From NCBI GenBank assembly GCA_964499865.1, contig CAZCPY010000164.1:1-6269 (forward strand): a DNA stretch of 6,269 nucleotides, given 5' to 3'. The position numbers and the translations under genes were made by a program. Below the pieces are notes generated by a model. That model saw only the letters and a list, made by a program, of their open reading frames with translations. It searched no databases and was not told the origin of the DNA. Shown in pieces: positions 1 to 5,883 of the stretch. The stretch's first letter is position 1, and every line of letters starts with the position of its first letter. Origin of the DNA: JANOGU01 sp964499865 (GTDB lineage: Bacteria; Pseudomonadota; Alphaproteobacteria; Rhodobacterales; Rhodobacteraceae).

Positions 1-353
1 TTCGGAAAACCACGAAAGCCATGCATCTGGAAATTGGCTCTACTTCAGCGTTGCCCTAAGATGAACATCGCTGTGCGCCCCGAGATGCCCACCGCGTCGT
101 GCGTCCGTCGCAAACGACGCCCGCCGCCGTGGACATCTCTGCACCGTTGGCAACCCGTACGGAGTCCACTTAAGAATCGGGGGAAGCTGTTCAGACAACC
201 GGGGCCACTTCTGTGCATTAAAATCGGCCTTGTTCAGACCTTCCCTAATGTTCGTCCGTGCCTCCGCGCACTTCATGTGTTGACGCGACCCAAGATTACG
301 CTTTTGTAATGGGTCTGCAACAGGGAAGTTCGCCGGGTTCGTCACGATAACTG
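1..353. other. Stretch with no supportable gene
   Basis: Open frames exist on both strands here (plus 34-309, minus 40-363), but neither has a recognisable domain, signal peptide or membrane segment. They lie largely opposite each other, so at most one could be real. The minus-strand frame is rich in Arg and Cys towards its end, as expected of a random GC-rich frame. The only structure I see is the promoter-like element at 280-310. The stretch probably holds the upstream region of the glycosyltransferase operon plus decayed sequence. A diverged gene fragment cannot be excluded by eye. Confidence 0.5.
280..310 (+). promoter_or_regulatory. Putative promoter of the glycosyltransferase operon
   Basis: TTGACG at 280-285 matches the sigma-70 -35 box at five of six positions. 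TGTAAT at 305-310 matches the -10 box at five of six, with a 19-base spacer. That spacer is longer than the usual 17 and resembles those of MerR-family-regulated promoters. A five-base inverted repeat (ATTAC at 295-299, GTAAT at 306-310) covers the end of the spacer and the -10, flanked by ACCC at 288-291 and GGGT at 311-314. It lies about 120 bases before the preferred gtrA start. This is a pattern call only. Confidence 0.3.
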
Positions 354-431
354 TTGCTTGCATCGTCAGACTCCCCCGTCCTGAATGCCCTCAGTGCGAC
401 CCAGGCTCGTTTGCTCCCCAGGCTCTCCAAA

Positions 432-815
432 ATGGCTATTGACTCCGAACGCAGCGCGATACTTCCCTACGCGTTAGTTGGTGCAGTGGCGACCGCTGTG
501 CACTATTCAATCTTGGCAGTGCTGACCGAAATCGCAGCGGTTGCTCCTGGCTATGCGACAGGCGTTGGCGGACTGTTCGGCGCTCTCGTGGCATACCGCT
601 TGAACCGGGACGTCACTTTCATGTCAGTCGTTCCCCATAGACAAGCCGCGCCCCGTTTCCTCCTCATTGCCGCCTTCGGCACCGCCTTGAGCGTCGCCAT
701 CGTCAGCGCCGGTACTACCTACACGCAATGCCACTACCTCGCCTGGCAAGTGGGGGCGACCTTGGCCGCCTTGTTTCTGACCTACGCGTTCAACCGCCAA
801 TGGACATTTTCATGA
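432..815 (+). CDS. gtrA: GtrA-family membrane protein
   Basis: A 127-residue GtrA-like integral membrane protein. The family is thought to help move undecaprenyl-phosphate-linked sugars across the inner membrane for later periplasmic glycosylation; that role is family knowledge. Four hydrophobic segments are visible at about residues 11-35, 40-58, 75-93 and 103-120. The family's N-R-x-x-T/W-F signature occurs twice, as YRLNRDVTF (about 55-63) and YAFNRQWTF (about 118-126), one at the end of each helical pair. The ATG at 432 is preferred because it gives the usual GtrA length and a compact N-terminus; a weak AGG lies 9 bases upstream. An in-frame TTG at 354 would add 26 non-membrane residues and has no clear ribosome binding site. 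The stop overlaps the next gene's start in an ATGA arrangement at 812-815, so the two are probably translationally coupled. The family is clear; the sugar is unknown. Confidence 0.85.
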   Translation: MAIDSERSAILPYALVGAVATAVHYSILAVLTEIAAVAPGYATGVGGLFGALVAYRLNRDVTFMSVVPHRQAAPRFLLIAAFGTALSVAIVSAGTTYTQCHYLAWQVGATLAALFLTYAFNRQWTFS

Positions 816-1831
816 GAACCGATCCCGTCCCGTTTCAACTCGACACGCCCATGATTAGCGTGGTCGTGCCGCTGTTCAATGAACAGGAGGTCTTGCTTGC
901 CTTACACCGACGCCTCGTTTCGGTTTTGGTGACTCTCGCCGCGGAGTGGGAAATCGTCTACGTGGATGATGGCAGCAGTGACGCGACCGCTCACATGCTG
1001 AGAGACCTGCACGTGGTTCAGCCCCACACAGGTTATGTACGTCTGAGCCGCAACTTCGGAAAGGAAGCCGCGATGAGCGCCGGTCTGAAGGTTGCCAGCG
1101 GCGACGTTGTCGTGATCATCGACGCTGACTTGCAGGATCCGCCCGAGCTGATCACGCCAATGGTACGGGCCTGGAGGGAGGGCGCTGACGTCGTGAATAT
1201 GCGGCGTCGCAGCCGGGAAGGTGAGACATGGTTCAAGAGGTTCACTGCGCATGCGTTCTACCGCGTGATCAATCGCCTGTCCGATGTGAGCATTCCCGAG
1301 GACGTGGGCGATTTCCGGCTGCTGAGCCGGCGGGCAGTCGTCGCGCTGAACCAGCTGCCCGAGCGCAACCGGTTCATGAAGGGCCTGTTCGCCTGGGTGG
1401 GTTTCGCTCAAGTCACTCTCGATTATGACCGACAGCCACGCGCCGCTGGCGCCACAAAGTGGCGTTATCGCAAGCTGTGGAGTTTCGCGCTGGAGGGAAT
1501 CACGGGCTTTTCCGTCGTTCCGTTGAAGCTCGCCAGCTACGCCGGCTTTGGACTGGCGGCGGGTTCCTTTTTGTTCGCCTCCAGGTTCCTCGTACAGACC
1601 TGGGTCTACGGTGAGTCGGTCGCTGGCTTTCCCACACTGATCGTCACGATCTCGTTGCTGGGCGGCTTACAGCTTATGGCAATTGGAGTGCTGGGCGAAT
1701 ACCTGGGGCGTCTTTTCATCGAAAGCAAGCAGCGGCCCCTGTACCTGGTGGACGAATACCGACCTGCTGGAACAACGAGTATTCATTTGAAGGATGGCGT
1801 GCATGACGAAGCACATGGCCGCGCGGCTTGA
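812..1831 (+). CDS. Family 2 glycosyltransferase, GtrB/DPM1-like, membrane anchored
   Basis: A 339-residue glycosyltransferase of the bacterial DPM1/GtrB type, predicted to transfer a sugar from a nucleotide donor to undecaprenyl phosphate on the cytoplasmic face. The N-terminal GT-A domain begins at SVVVPLFNEQ and has the nucleotide-binding VDDGSSD (about 51-57), the metal-binding DAD followed by LQDPPEL (from about 104) and GDFRLLSRR (about 166-174). Two membrane helices follow, at about 236-260 and 273-299, then the conserved GEYLGRLFIESKQRPLY segment. The start at 812 overlaps the gtrA stop (ATGA) and has no ribosome binding site of its own, as expected for coupling. An internal ATG at 851 (MISVVVPLF) is a possible alternative. 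The 3' end overlaps the next gene by 29 bases. ArnC, which uses 4-deoxy-4-formamido-arabinose, belongs to the same superfamily, but nothing here identifies the sugar. Confidence 0.9.
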   Translation: MRTDPVPFQLDTPMISVVVPLFNEQEVLLALHRRLVSVLVTLAAEWEIVYVDDGSSDATAHMLRDLHVVQPHTGYVRLSRNFGKEAAMSAGLKVASGDVVVIIDADLQDPPELITPMVRAWREGADVVNMRRRSREGETWFKRFTAHAFYRVINRLSDVSIPEDVGDFRLLSRRAVVALNQLPERNRFMKGLFAWVGFAQVTLDYDRQPRAAGATKWRYRKLWSFALEGITGFSVVPLKLASYAGFGLAAGSFLFASRFLVQTWVYGESVAGFPTLIVTISLLGGLQLMAIGVLGEYLGRLFIESKQRPLYLVDEYRPAGTTSIHLKDGVHDEAHGRAA

Positions 1832-3296
1832 GGCCGGGCGCGGCGAGCGCTGGCTGCTGTTTGCGTTGCTGCTAGCGGCGGCGCTCAGGCTGCTGTTGCT
1901 GGGCCTCTACCCCCTTAATGACACCACCGAGGCTCGGTATGCGGAAGTGGCACGCAAGATGGTGGAGCTCGGTGATTGGGTGACGCCGTGGTACGACTAC
2001 GGTATTCCGTTTTGGGCGAAGCCGCCGCTATCGACGTGGATCTCGGCGGCAAGCTTCAAAGTTTTCGGTGTGAATGAGTTCGCCGCCAGGCTGCCTCAAT
2101 TTTTGCTGGCCTTGGCGCTCGCCTGGCTGATTTGGGACTGGGCGCGCCGGCCCGATCGCCGTCAGGGTTTACTGGCCGTCTGCGTCCTGTCGGGCGCTAT
2201 CCTCTTTTCAGTGTCATCAGGCGCCGTCATGACCGATATGGCGCTCGCACTGGGCACGACGATGGCGATGCGCGGATTCTGGATGGCGATGTACGGCCCG
2301 TCCAAAAGTCAGCATGCGGAGGCAACACTGGCATTCGTCGGAGTGGCTATCGGCCTCCTGGCCAAGGGCCCGGTCGCGATCGTTCTGACGGTCCTTCCCT
2401 TCTGCGGCTGGATGATCGCCGCGCGCAAGGCAAGGCTCGCATGGCAAAGCATTCCCTGGTTGTGGGGCGCATGCCTGACCGCCGCTCTTGCGGTCCCCTG
2501 GTACCTGCTAGCAGAACGGGCGACGCCGGGTTTTCTCAATTACTTCCTGGTCGGCGAGCACTGGCAGCGTTTTACGACGCCGGCTTGGCCAGGAGATCGC
2601 TACGGCAACGCGCATGAATTCGCCCGAGGGACAATCTGGCTTTTCGCCGCCTTTGCCTTCCTTCCTTGGTCCGTGCTGCTACCGATCGCGGCCATTGGTC
2701 GGCGCACGCCCAATCCAGCGCCGCATGCGGCCGGCGAACGGGCTCTTCACTGGTACCTGCTGGCCTGGGCCTTGGCGCCGTGTGTGTTCTTTACTCTCGC
2801 ACGCAACATCATCTGGACGTATGCGCTGCCAGCGATTCCGGCAATGGCCATGCTTGGCGCCGCATGGCTCCATCACGATGGCCGTCAACGTCTCATCAAC
2901 GTTGGCGTAGCGGCAGCGACGACAATGGCCACCCTGACGCTGTCCGCCGTCCTAATTCAACGCGAAATGAACTCCAGCTGGAAGTCTGCCAAGGAACTGG
3001 TGAACGCGTTCAATCGTTCTGCTCGTCCCGGCGAACAGCTTGTGTTCCTCGATGTTCTCCCGTATTCGGCATCCTTTTACAGCAGCGGGCGAGCCCGTTT
3101 GTTGAAGGATGTCGCGCACCTAGAAACGATTGCTGCTACCCAACCGCTCAGTATCGGCACGGCTGCTGAGCAAGTGGATGCACTGCGCAATTCGACGAAG
3201 CTATCCCTGAATGCCTGTGGCCGATATGGGCGGTACGTGCTGCTCGCCGCCCACCAATGCCCCGCTGCGGCGAGTACGTCCGCAAAAGGTGGCTGA
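1803..3296 (+). CDS. ArnT-like family 39 membrane glycosyltransferase
   Basis: A 497-residue polytopic membrane protein of the GT39/PMT superfamily (ArnT, RgtA and YkcB-like). These enzymes use a polyprenyl-phosphate sugar as donor and transfer it to a periplasmic acceptor such as lipid A. After a first helix (about residues 16-36) comes the periplasmic motif DTTEARYAE (40-48), with Asp40 at the position of the family's catalytic Asp, then GDWVTPWYDYG and FWAKPPLSTW, typical of ArnT-like proteins. About ten more hydrophobic segments follow, including LLAKGPVA at about 180 and AVPWYLL near 230, and a short soluble C-terminal domain. The ATG at 1803 is preferred because GAAGG at 1789-1793 lies 9 bases before it; the ATG at 1794 would leave no spacing. 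It is the last gene of the trio and the likely end user of the sugar loaded by the GT2 and moved by GtrA. The acceptor and the sugar cannot be read from the sequence. Confidence 0.88.
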   Translation: MTKHMAARLEAGRGERWLLFALLLAAALRLLLLGLYPLNDTTEARYAEVARKMVELGDWVTPWYDYGIPFWAKPPLSTWISAASFKVFGVNEFAARLPQFLLALALAWLIWDWARRPDRRQGLLAVCVLSGAILFSVSSGAVMTDMALALGTTMAMRGFWMAMYGPSKSQHAEATLAFVGVAIGLLAKGPVAIVLTVLPFCGWMIAARKARLAWQSIPWLWGACLTAALAVPWYLLAERATPGFLNYFLVGEHWQRFTTPAWPGDRYGNAHEFARGTIWLFAAFAFLPWSVLLPIAAIGRRTPNPAPHAAGERALHWYLLAWALAPCVFFTLARNIIWTYALPAIPAMAMLGAAWLHHDGRQRLINVGVAAATTMATLTLSAVLIQREMNSSWKSAKELVNAFNRSARPGEQLVFLDVLPYSASFYSSGRARLLKDVAHLETIAATQPLSIGTAAEQVDALRNSTKLSLNACGRYGRYVLLAAHQCPAAASTSAKGG

Positions 3297-3330
3297 GCTT
3301 CATGCGATCGGCGTGCGAGTGCCCAACACT

Positions 3331-3490
3331 GTCGAGTCGCATTACCCAAAGGTGCCGCAGGGGCTTTGGGTGTCTCCCGATCCGAGTGGAGCGGATGCTA
3401 AGGACTCATTTCTTGCAGCACTGGTTCAACCTGAGCGAATCGGCGGTGAAGCAGGCGCTATACGAAAGGGCCAGCGGGTCCCGGAAATGA
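3331..3490 (+). pseudogene. IS5-family transposase, N-terminal remnant, frameshifted
   Basis: The segment 3383-3466 encodes RVERMLRTHFLQHW, then FNLSESAVKQALYE, which matches the conserved N-terminal region of IS5-type transposases (family pattern GVERMLRIHFLQHWFNLSDPAVEEALYDS). The sequence before it, VESHYPK at 3331-3351, resembles the family's IEPHYPK but lies in a different reading frame, so an indel separates the two within about 3352-3382. After ALYE the match is lost and a TGA follows at 3488-3490. None of the catalytic DDE domain is present. This is a dead scrap, apparently cut off by the adjoining ISL3 element or by a deletion between the two. Identification is from memory of the family, without an alignment. 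Confidence 0.7.
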
Positions 3491-4488
3491 AGCACCGTGC
3501 GCCAGGTCAGCCCTGACTTCGAAGGCAAGCGGTCGGGCTTCACGCTGCTGCTCGAAGCCTTGGTGCTTCTTCTGGCCCAACAGATGCCCTTTGCGGCCGT
3601 GGCGCGCATCGCGGGTATCTCGGCGCACCGAGTGACGGCGATCTGCAACTGCTATGTGGAGCTGGCACTGGCGGCGGCCGACTTCAGCAACGTCACCGCG
3701 CTGGCCATCGATGAAACCTCGCGGGCACGCGGCCATAACTACGTCACCCTGGCGGCCGACGCGCAGGAGCGGCGCGTGCTGTGCGTCACCGAGGGGCGCG
3801 ACGCGGCGGCCATCGAGGAGATCGCCGCGCAGCTGTCCGAGCATCACTGCCCGCCCGAGCAGATCGAGTCGGTCAGCATCGACATTTCGCCGGCCTTCAT
3901 CAAGGGGTGCGACGAGCACCTGCCCAACGCGCGGGTGACCTTCGACAAGTTCCACGTCGTCTGGCATGCCAATGCGGCGGTGGACAAGACCCGGCGCATC
4001 GAGCAGCGTAGCAACAAGTCCCTCAAGGGTTTGCGCTGGGCGCTGCTGAAGGACCGTGCCGATCTCAGGCCTGCGGCGGCCGCCGGTCTTGACGCGCTGA
4101 TTGGCCGGGTCGCCCACGTGAGAACCGCGCGTGCCTGGGTCTACAAGGAGCAGCTGCGCGAAATCCTCGAGCGCAAGCAGATCAACGTGGTGCGCCACAT
4201 GCTCGAGCATTGGTGTACCTGCGTCATGCGCTCCAAGGTCGAGCCGATGAAGGAGGTGGCTGCCCTCGTGCGCCGCCATCTGGAGGGCATCGTTGCCTAG
4301 GCGCAGACGCGACAAACCAACGGCTTCCTTGAGGCTCTGAACGGTCTGTTCCAAGCCGCCAAGCGCCGCGCCCGCGGCTTCACGCGCATCGCCACGATCA
4401 AGACCGTGATCTTCCTGATCGCCGGCAAGCTCGACTTCAGCGTGGTCAACCCTCACGCTGCGCAACCCACTTGAAATTCAACAGAGCC
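3491..4488 (+). mobile_element. 5'-truncated ISL3-family insertion sequence
   Basis: This holds most of an ISL3-family transposase followed by a probable right end. Read on the minus strand from 4488, the end begins GGCTCTGTTGAATTTC, the kind of GGCTCT-type terminus seen in ISL3 elements, 14 bases past the transposase stop. No matching left inverted repeat lies near 3490, where sequence resembling another IS family begins, so the left end and the 5' part of the gene are missing. Target-site duplication therefore cannot be tested. The left boundary is estimated from where ISL3-like coding sequence starts. Confidence 0.65.
3497..4474 (+). pseudogene. ISL3-family transposase, N-truncated, with an in-frame amber codon
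   Basis: Conceptual translation gives 325 codons: 267 residues, a TAG at 4298-4300, then 57 more residues to TGA at 4472-4474. Visible parts are a helix-turn-helix-like segment (FAAVARIAGISAHRVTAIC, about 32-50) and the ISL3 DDE domain, with Asp72 in AIDETS, Asp129 in SIDISPAF and Glu279 in NGFLEALNG, then FQAAKRRARGF. The zinc-binding N-terminal region usual in the family is absent, and no good ribosome binding site precedes GTG 3497. The amber codon falls in GIVA*AQTRQTNGF, where relatives as I recall them have Trp, so a single TGG-to-TAG change explains it. Without readthrough the product lacks the catalytic Glu. The long open frame on the opposite strand (3458-4465) is a GC-rich shadow. 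The gene is almost certainly inactive. Confidence 0.85.
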
Positions 4489-4516
4489 AGAATTCAGGAC
4501 AGGCTCCGCGCCGACG

Positions 4517-4534
4517 CCGCCAGTCATTTGGCGG
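4517..4534 (-). terminator. Hairpin over the CusF-like gene's stop codon
   Basis: A six-base GC-rich inverted repeat (CCGCCA at 4517-4522, TGGCGG at 4529-4534) has a six-base loop that contains the stop codon at 4524-4526. No U-rich tract follows in the direction of transcription, so it is not a classic intrinsic terminator. It could act as a 3'-end stabiliser or be chance. Confidence 0.25.
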
Positions 4535-4820
4535 GCTGAATCTCCGTTACCACGAACTTCCCACCTTCATTCGCGGCCCGGAACTGGACCTTGTCGCCCG
4601 CATTCAACTTGTCCAGCACCGACGGGTCCTTGACATTGAAGACCATCGTCATGGCCGGCATGTCCAGGTTCTTGATCTCGCCGTGTTTCAACGTGATCTT
4701 CTGATTGTCCTTGTCAACCTTCCGCACTTCCGCGTCGACCAAGGGGATCTGCGCGAACGCGACGGACGCCACGAGCGCAAGCGATCCGCCGAGCAGAAAA
4801 CGTCCAAAGTTGTACTTCAC
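4524..4820 (-). CDS. CusF-like periplasmic copper-binding protein
   Basis: A 98-residue exported protein with a Sec signal peptide (about residues 1-24, hydrophobic core LLGGSLALVASVAFA) and a small CusF-type beta-barrel domain. The copper site is recognisable: His46 in LKHGEI, then Met57 and Met59 in PAMTM, equivalent to His36, Met47 and Met49 of E. coli CusF. The position of CusF Trp44, which caps the copper by cation-pi contact, is Met54 here (LDMPAMTM). The likely role is carrying Cu(I) in the periplasm, to an exporter or between the upstream copper proteins. The start is GTG at 4820, overlapping the upstream gene's stop in a GTGA arrangement; AGGA at 4829-4832 lies 8 bases before it, inside the upstream gene. 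It is the last visible gene of the copper operon, ending 35 bases from the ISL3 right end. No CusA or CusB partner is in view. Confidence 0.88.
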   Translation of the reverse strand: MKYNFGRFLLGGSLALVASVAFAQIPLVDAEVRKVDKDNQKITLKHGEIKNLDMPAMTMVFNVKDPSVLDKLNAGDKVQFRAANEGGKFVVTEIQPAK

Positions 4821-5323
4821 GATGTCTTTCCTTCCTTGTTGCCGAGATAGCGACTGAAGACACTGGCACTTCCATCGCGTGCGAGTAGAAGCACTTCGTA
4901 TGTGTCTTTTCGTCCGTCATACATCTCGCCGTCCATGCCTGGCGAGCCGACTGGCATGCCAGGGGCGGCGAGCCCGAGGGCCTTGGGCTTGCTTCTCAAA
5001 AGTTTCAGAACATCCGATCCAGGCCCGTGCCCCTCGATCGCATAGCCGCCCACGAGTGCGGTGTGACAGGACCCATATTTTCGGTCGATACGCAGCTGGG
5101 CGCGAACGCCATTATTGCCAACGTCATGCACCTTGACCGCGAAACCGTTCGCTTCCATGTGCTTGACCCACTCCTGGCAGCATCCGCAGCTTGGATCCTT
5201 CCAGACTTCGACGGGAAACTGCTGCTTGGCAGCGTAAGCGGGTCCGAGGTACGCAAGCGCACCCGTGCCAGCCGCCGCCAGCAAGCGGCGCCTGGAGACC
5301 TTAGTGCTTGTGCGAGCTGCCAT
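4817..5323 (-). CDS. copG: CopG-like DUF411 copper-resistance protein
   Basis: A 168-residue DUF411 protein. CopG proteins of this family are periplasmic thioredoxin-fold proteins that bind copper through clustered cysteines and are thought to take part in copper redox handling. The N-terminus has a twin-arginine-like signal (SRRRLLAAAG, about 10-19, then a hydrophobic stretch and AYA before about residue 32). The signature CGCC is at 46-49 in WKDPSCGCCQEW, with a conserved SCHTA (Cys86, His87), EGHGPG (His99) and PGMP-to-GSPGM (Met123, Met130). The ATG at 5323 is preferred because GAAGG at 5333-5337 is 9 bases upstream; a GTG at 5329 would be only 3 bases from it. The start overlaps the cupredoxin gene by 23 bases, and the stop overlaps the CusF-like start. 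The family call is firm; the symbol follows common usage. Confidence 0.88.
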   Translation of the reverse strand: MAARTSTKVSRRRLLAAAGTGALAYLGPAYAAKQQFPVEVWKDPSCGCCQEWVKHMEANGFAVKVHDVGNNGVRAQLRIDRKYGSCHTALVGGYAIEGHGPGSDVLKLLRSKPKALGLAAPGMPVGSPGMDGEMYDGRKDTYEVLLLARDGSASVFSRYLGNKEGKTS

Positions 5324-5837
5324 GGCCACCAGCCTTCGAGTCGCCCGCTGCGACGATGATCTTGCCCACCATGCCGGCCTGGTAGTGGCCGGCGATCAGG
5401 CAGGCGAAGTCGAAGTCGCCGGGGCGGTTGAACGTCCAGACAATCTCGCCCGCTTTGCCGGCGGCAACGTGAGTCATGTACGGCTCGTCGTGCTCCATGC
5501 CAGGGTGCTTGACCATCATGGCGGCATGTTCATCAAGATCCTTCTTGGTGCCGATCACCATCTCATGCATGACCTTGCCCGCATTCTTCACGACGAACTT
5601 CACCGTTTCGCCTTGCTTGACATCGATGCGGTCCGGGCTGAAACGCATGTTGTCCGTCATGGTGACTTCGATGGTCCGCTTCACCGACTTGGCATCGCCC
5701 CCGATACCCCAGGCTTTTTGTTCCTTCTTCGCGGGTGCAGCCGCATTCTTCTTGTCGTGGGCCTCGCCTTCGTGCGCGATGGCGCCGAACGACATCCCGA
5801 TCAAGGCTGCCGCGAACAGGGTGTGGATTGCTTTCAT
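5301..5837 (-). CDS. copI: CopI-like cupredoxin (type 1 copper protein)
   Basis: A 178-residue periplasmic cupredoxin. A signal peptide (about residues 1-21, ending AIA) leads into a mature N-terminus HEGEAHD. A Lys/Ala-rich linker follows (about 29-42), then a plastocyanin/azurin-like fold at about 54-163. The type 1 copper ligands are visible: His91 in KVMHEMVIG, and Cys146, His151 and Met156 in FACLIAGHYQAGMVG. Extra His and Met residues (HAAMMVKHPGMEHDEPYMTH, about 104-123) and a His-rich tail (HGSSHKH) could bind more copper. It resembles CopI, known in betaproteobacteria to be needed for copper tolerance. ATG 5837 is chosen because it starts the signal peptide and AAGGA at 5846-5850 sits 8 bases upstream; longer in-frame starts would add sequence antisense to or overlapping the oxidase gene end. 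It lies 46 bases after the multicopper oxidase stop. Confidence 0.9.
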   Translation of the reverse strand: MKAIHTLFAAALIGMSFGAIAHEGEAHDKKNAAAPAKKEQKAWGIGGDAKSVKRTIEVTMTDNMRFSPDRIDVKQGETVKFVVKNAGKVMHEMVIGTKKDLDEHAAMMVKHPGMEHDEPYMTHVAAGKAGEIVWTFNRPGDFDFACLIAGHYQAGMVGKIIVAAGDSKAGGHGSSHKH

Positions 5838-5865
5838 CTTCTGAGTCCTTTCAGGAGGGTGTGAG

Positions 5866-5881
5866 CGACGGCAAATCGTCG
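5866..5881. repeat. Small inverted repeat between the oxidase and cupredoxin genes
   Basis: CGACG at 5866-5870 and CGTCG at 5877-5881 form a five-base stem with a six-base loop, directly after the multicopper oxidase stop. In the operon mRNA it could stabilise the upstream message or tune the ratio of the two products. It is short enough to be chance. Confidence 0.2.
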
Positions 5882-5883
5882 AT

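Noticed and set aside
36..50. GGCTCTACTTCAGCG as a possible left end of the ISL3 element
   Set aside because: Only the first six bases agree with the presumed right end, GGCTCT occurs elsewhere in the window, and 2.8 kb of intact unrelated genes lie between.
40..363. Minus-strand 107-codon frame as a possible gene
   Set aside because: No recognisable family and no signal or membrane segment. It overlaps an equally long frame on the other strand and the likely promoter region.
354..431. TTG at 354 as the gtrA start
   Set aside because: It adds 26 residues without membrane character or family similarity and has no ribosome binding site; ATG 432 gives the usual GtrA length.
3458..4465. A 335-codon open frame on the minus strand
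   Set aside because: It lies wholly antisense to the ISL3 transposase, whose frame has clear family motifs. Its composition (many His, Arg, Asp, Leu, Val) is typical of the reverse frame of GC-rich coding DNA.
5265..5864. Plus-strand open frames over the copper genes
   Set aside because: They are antisense to the cupredoxin and CopG-like genes, which have signal peptides and metal-binding motifs. The plus-strand products have no recognisable domain.
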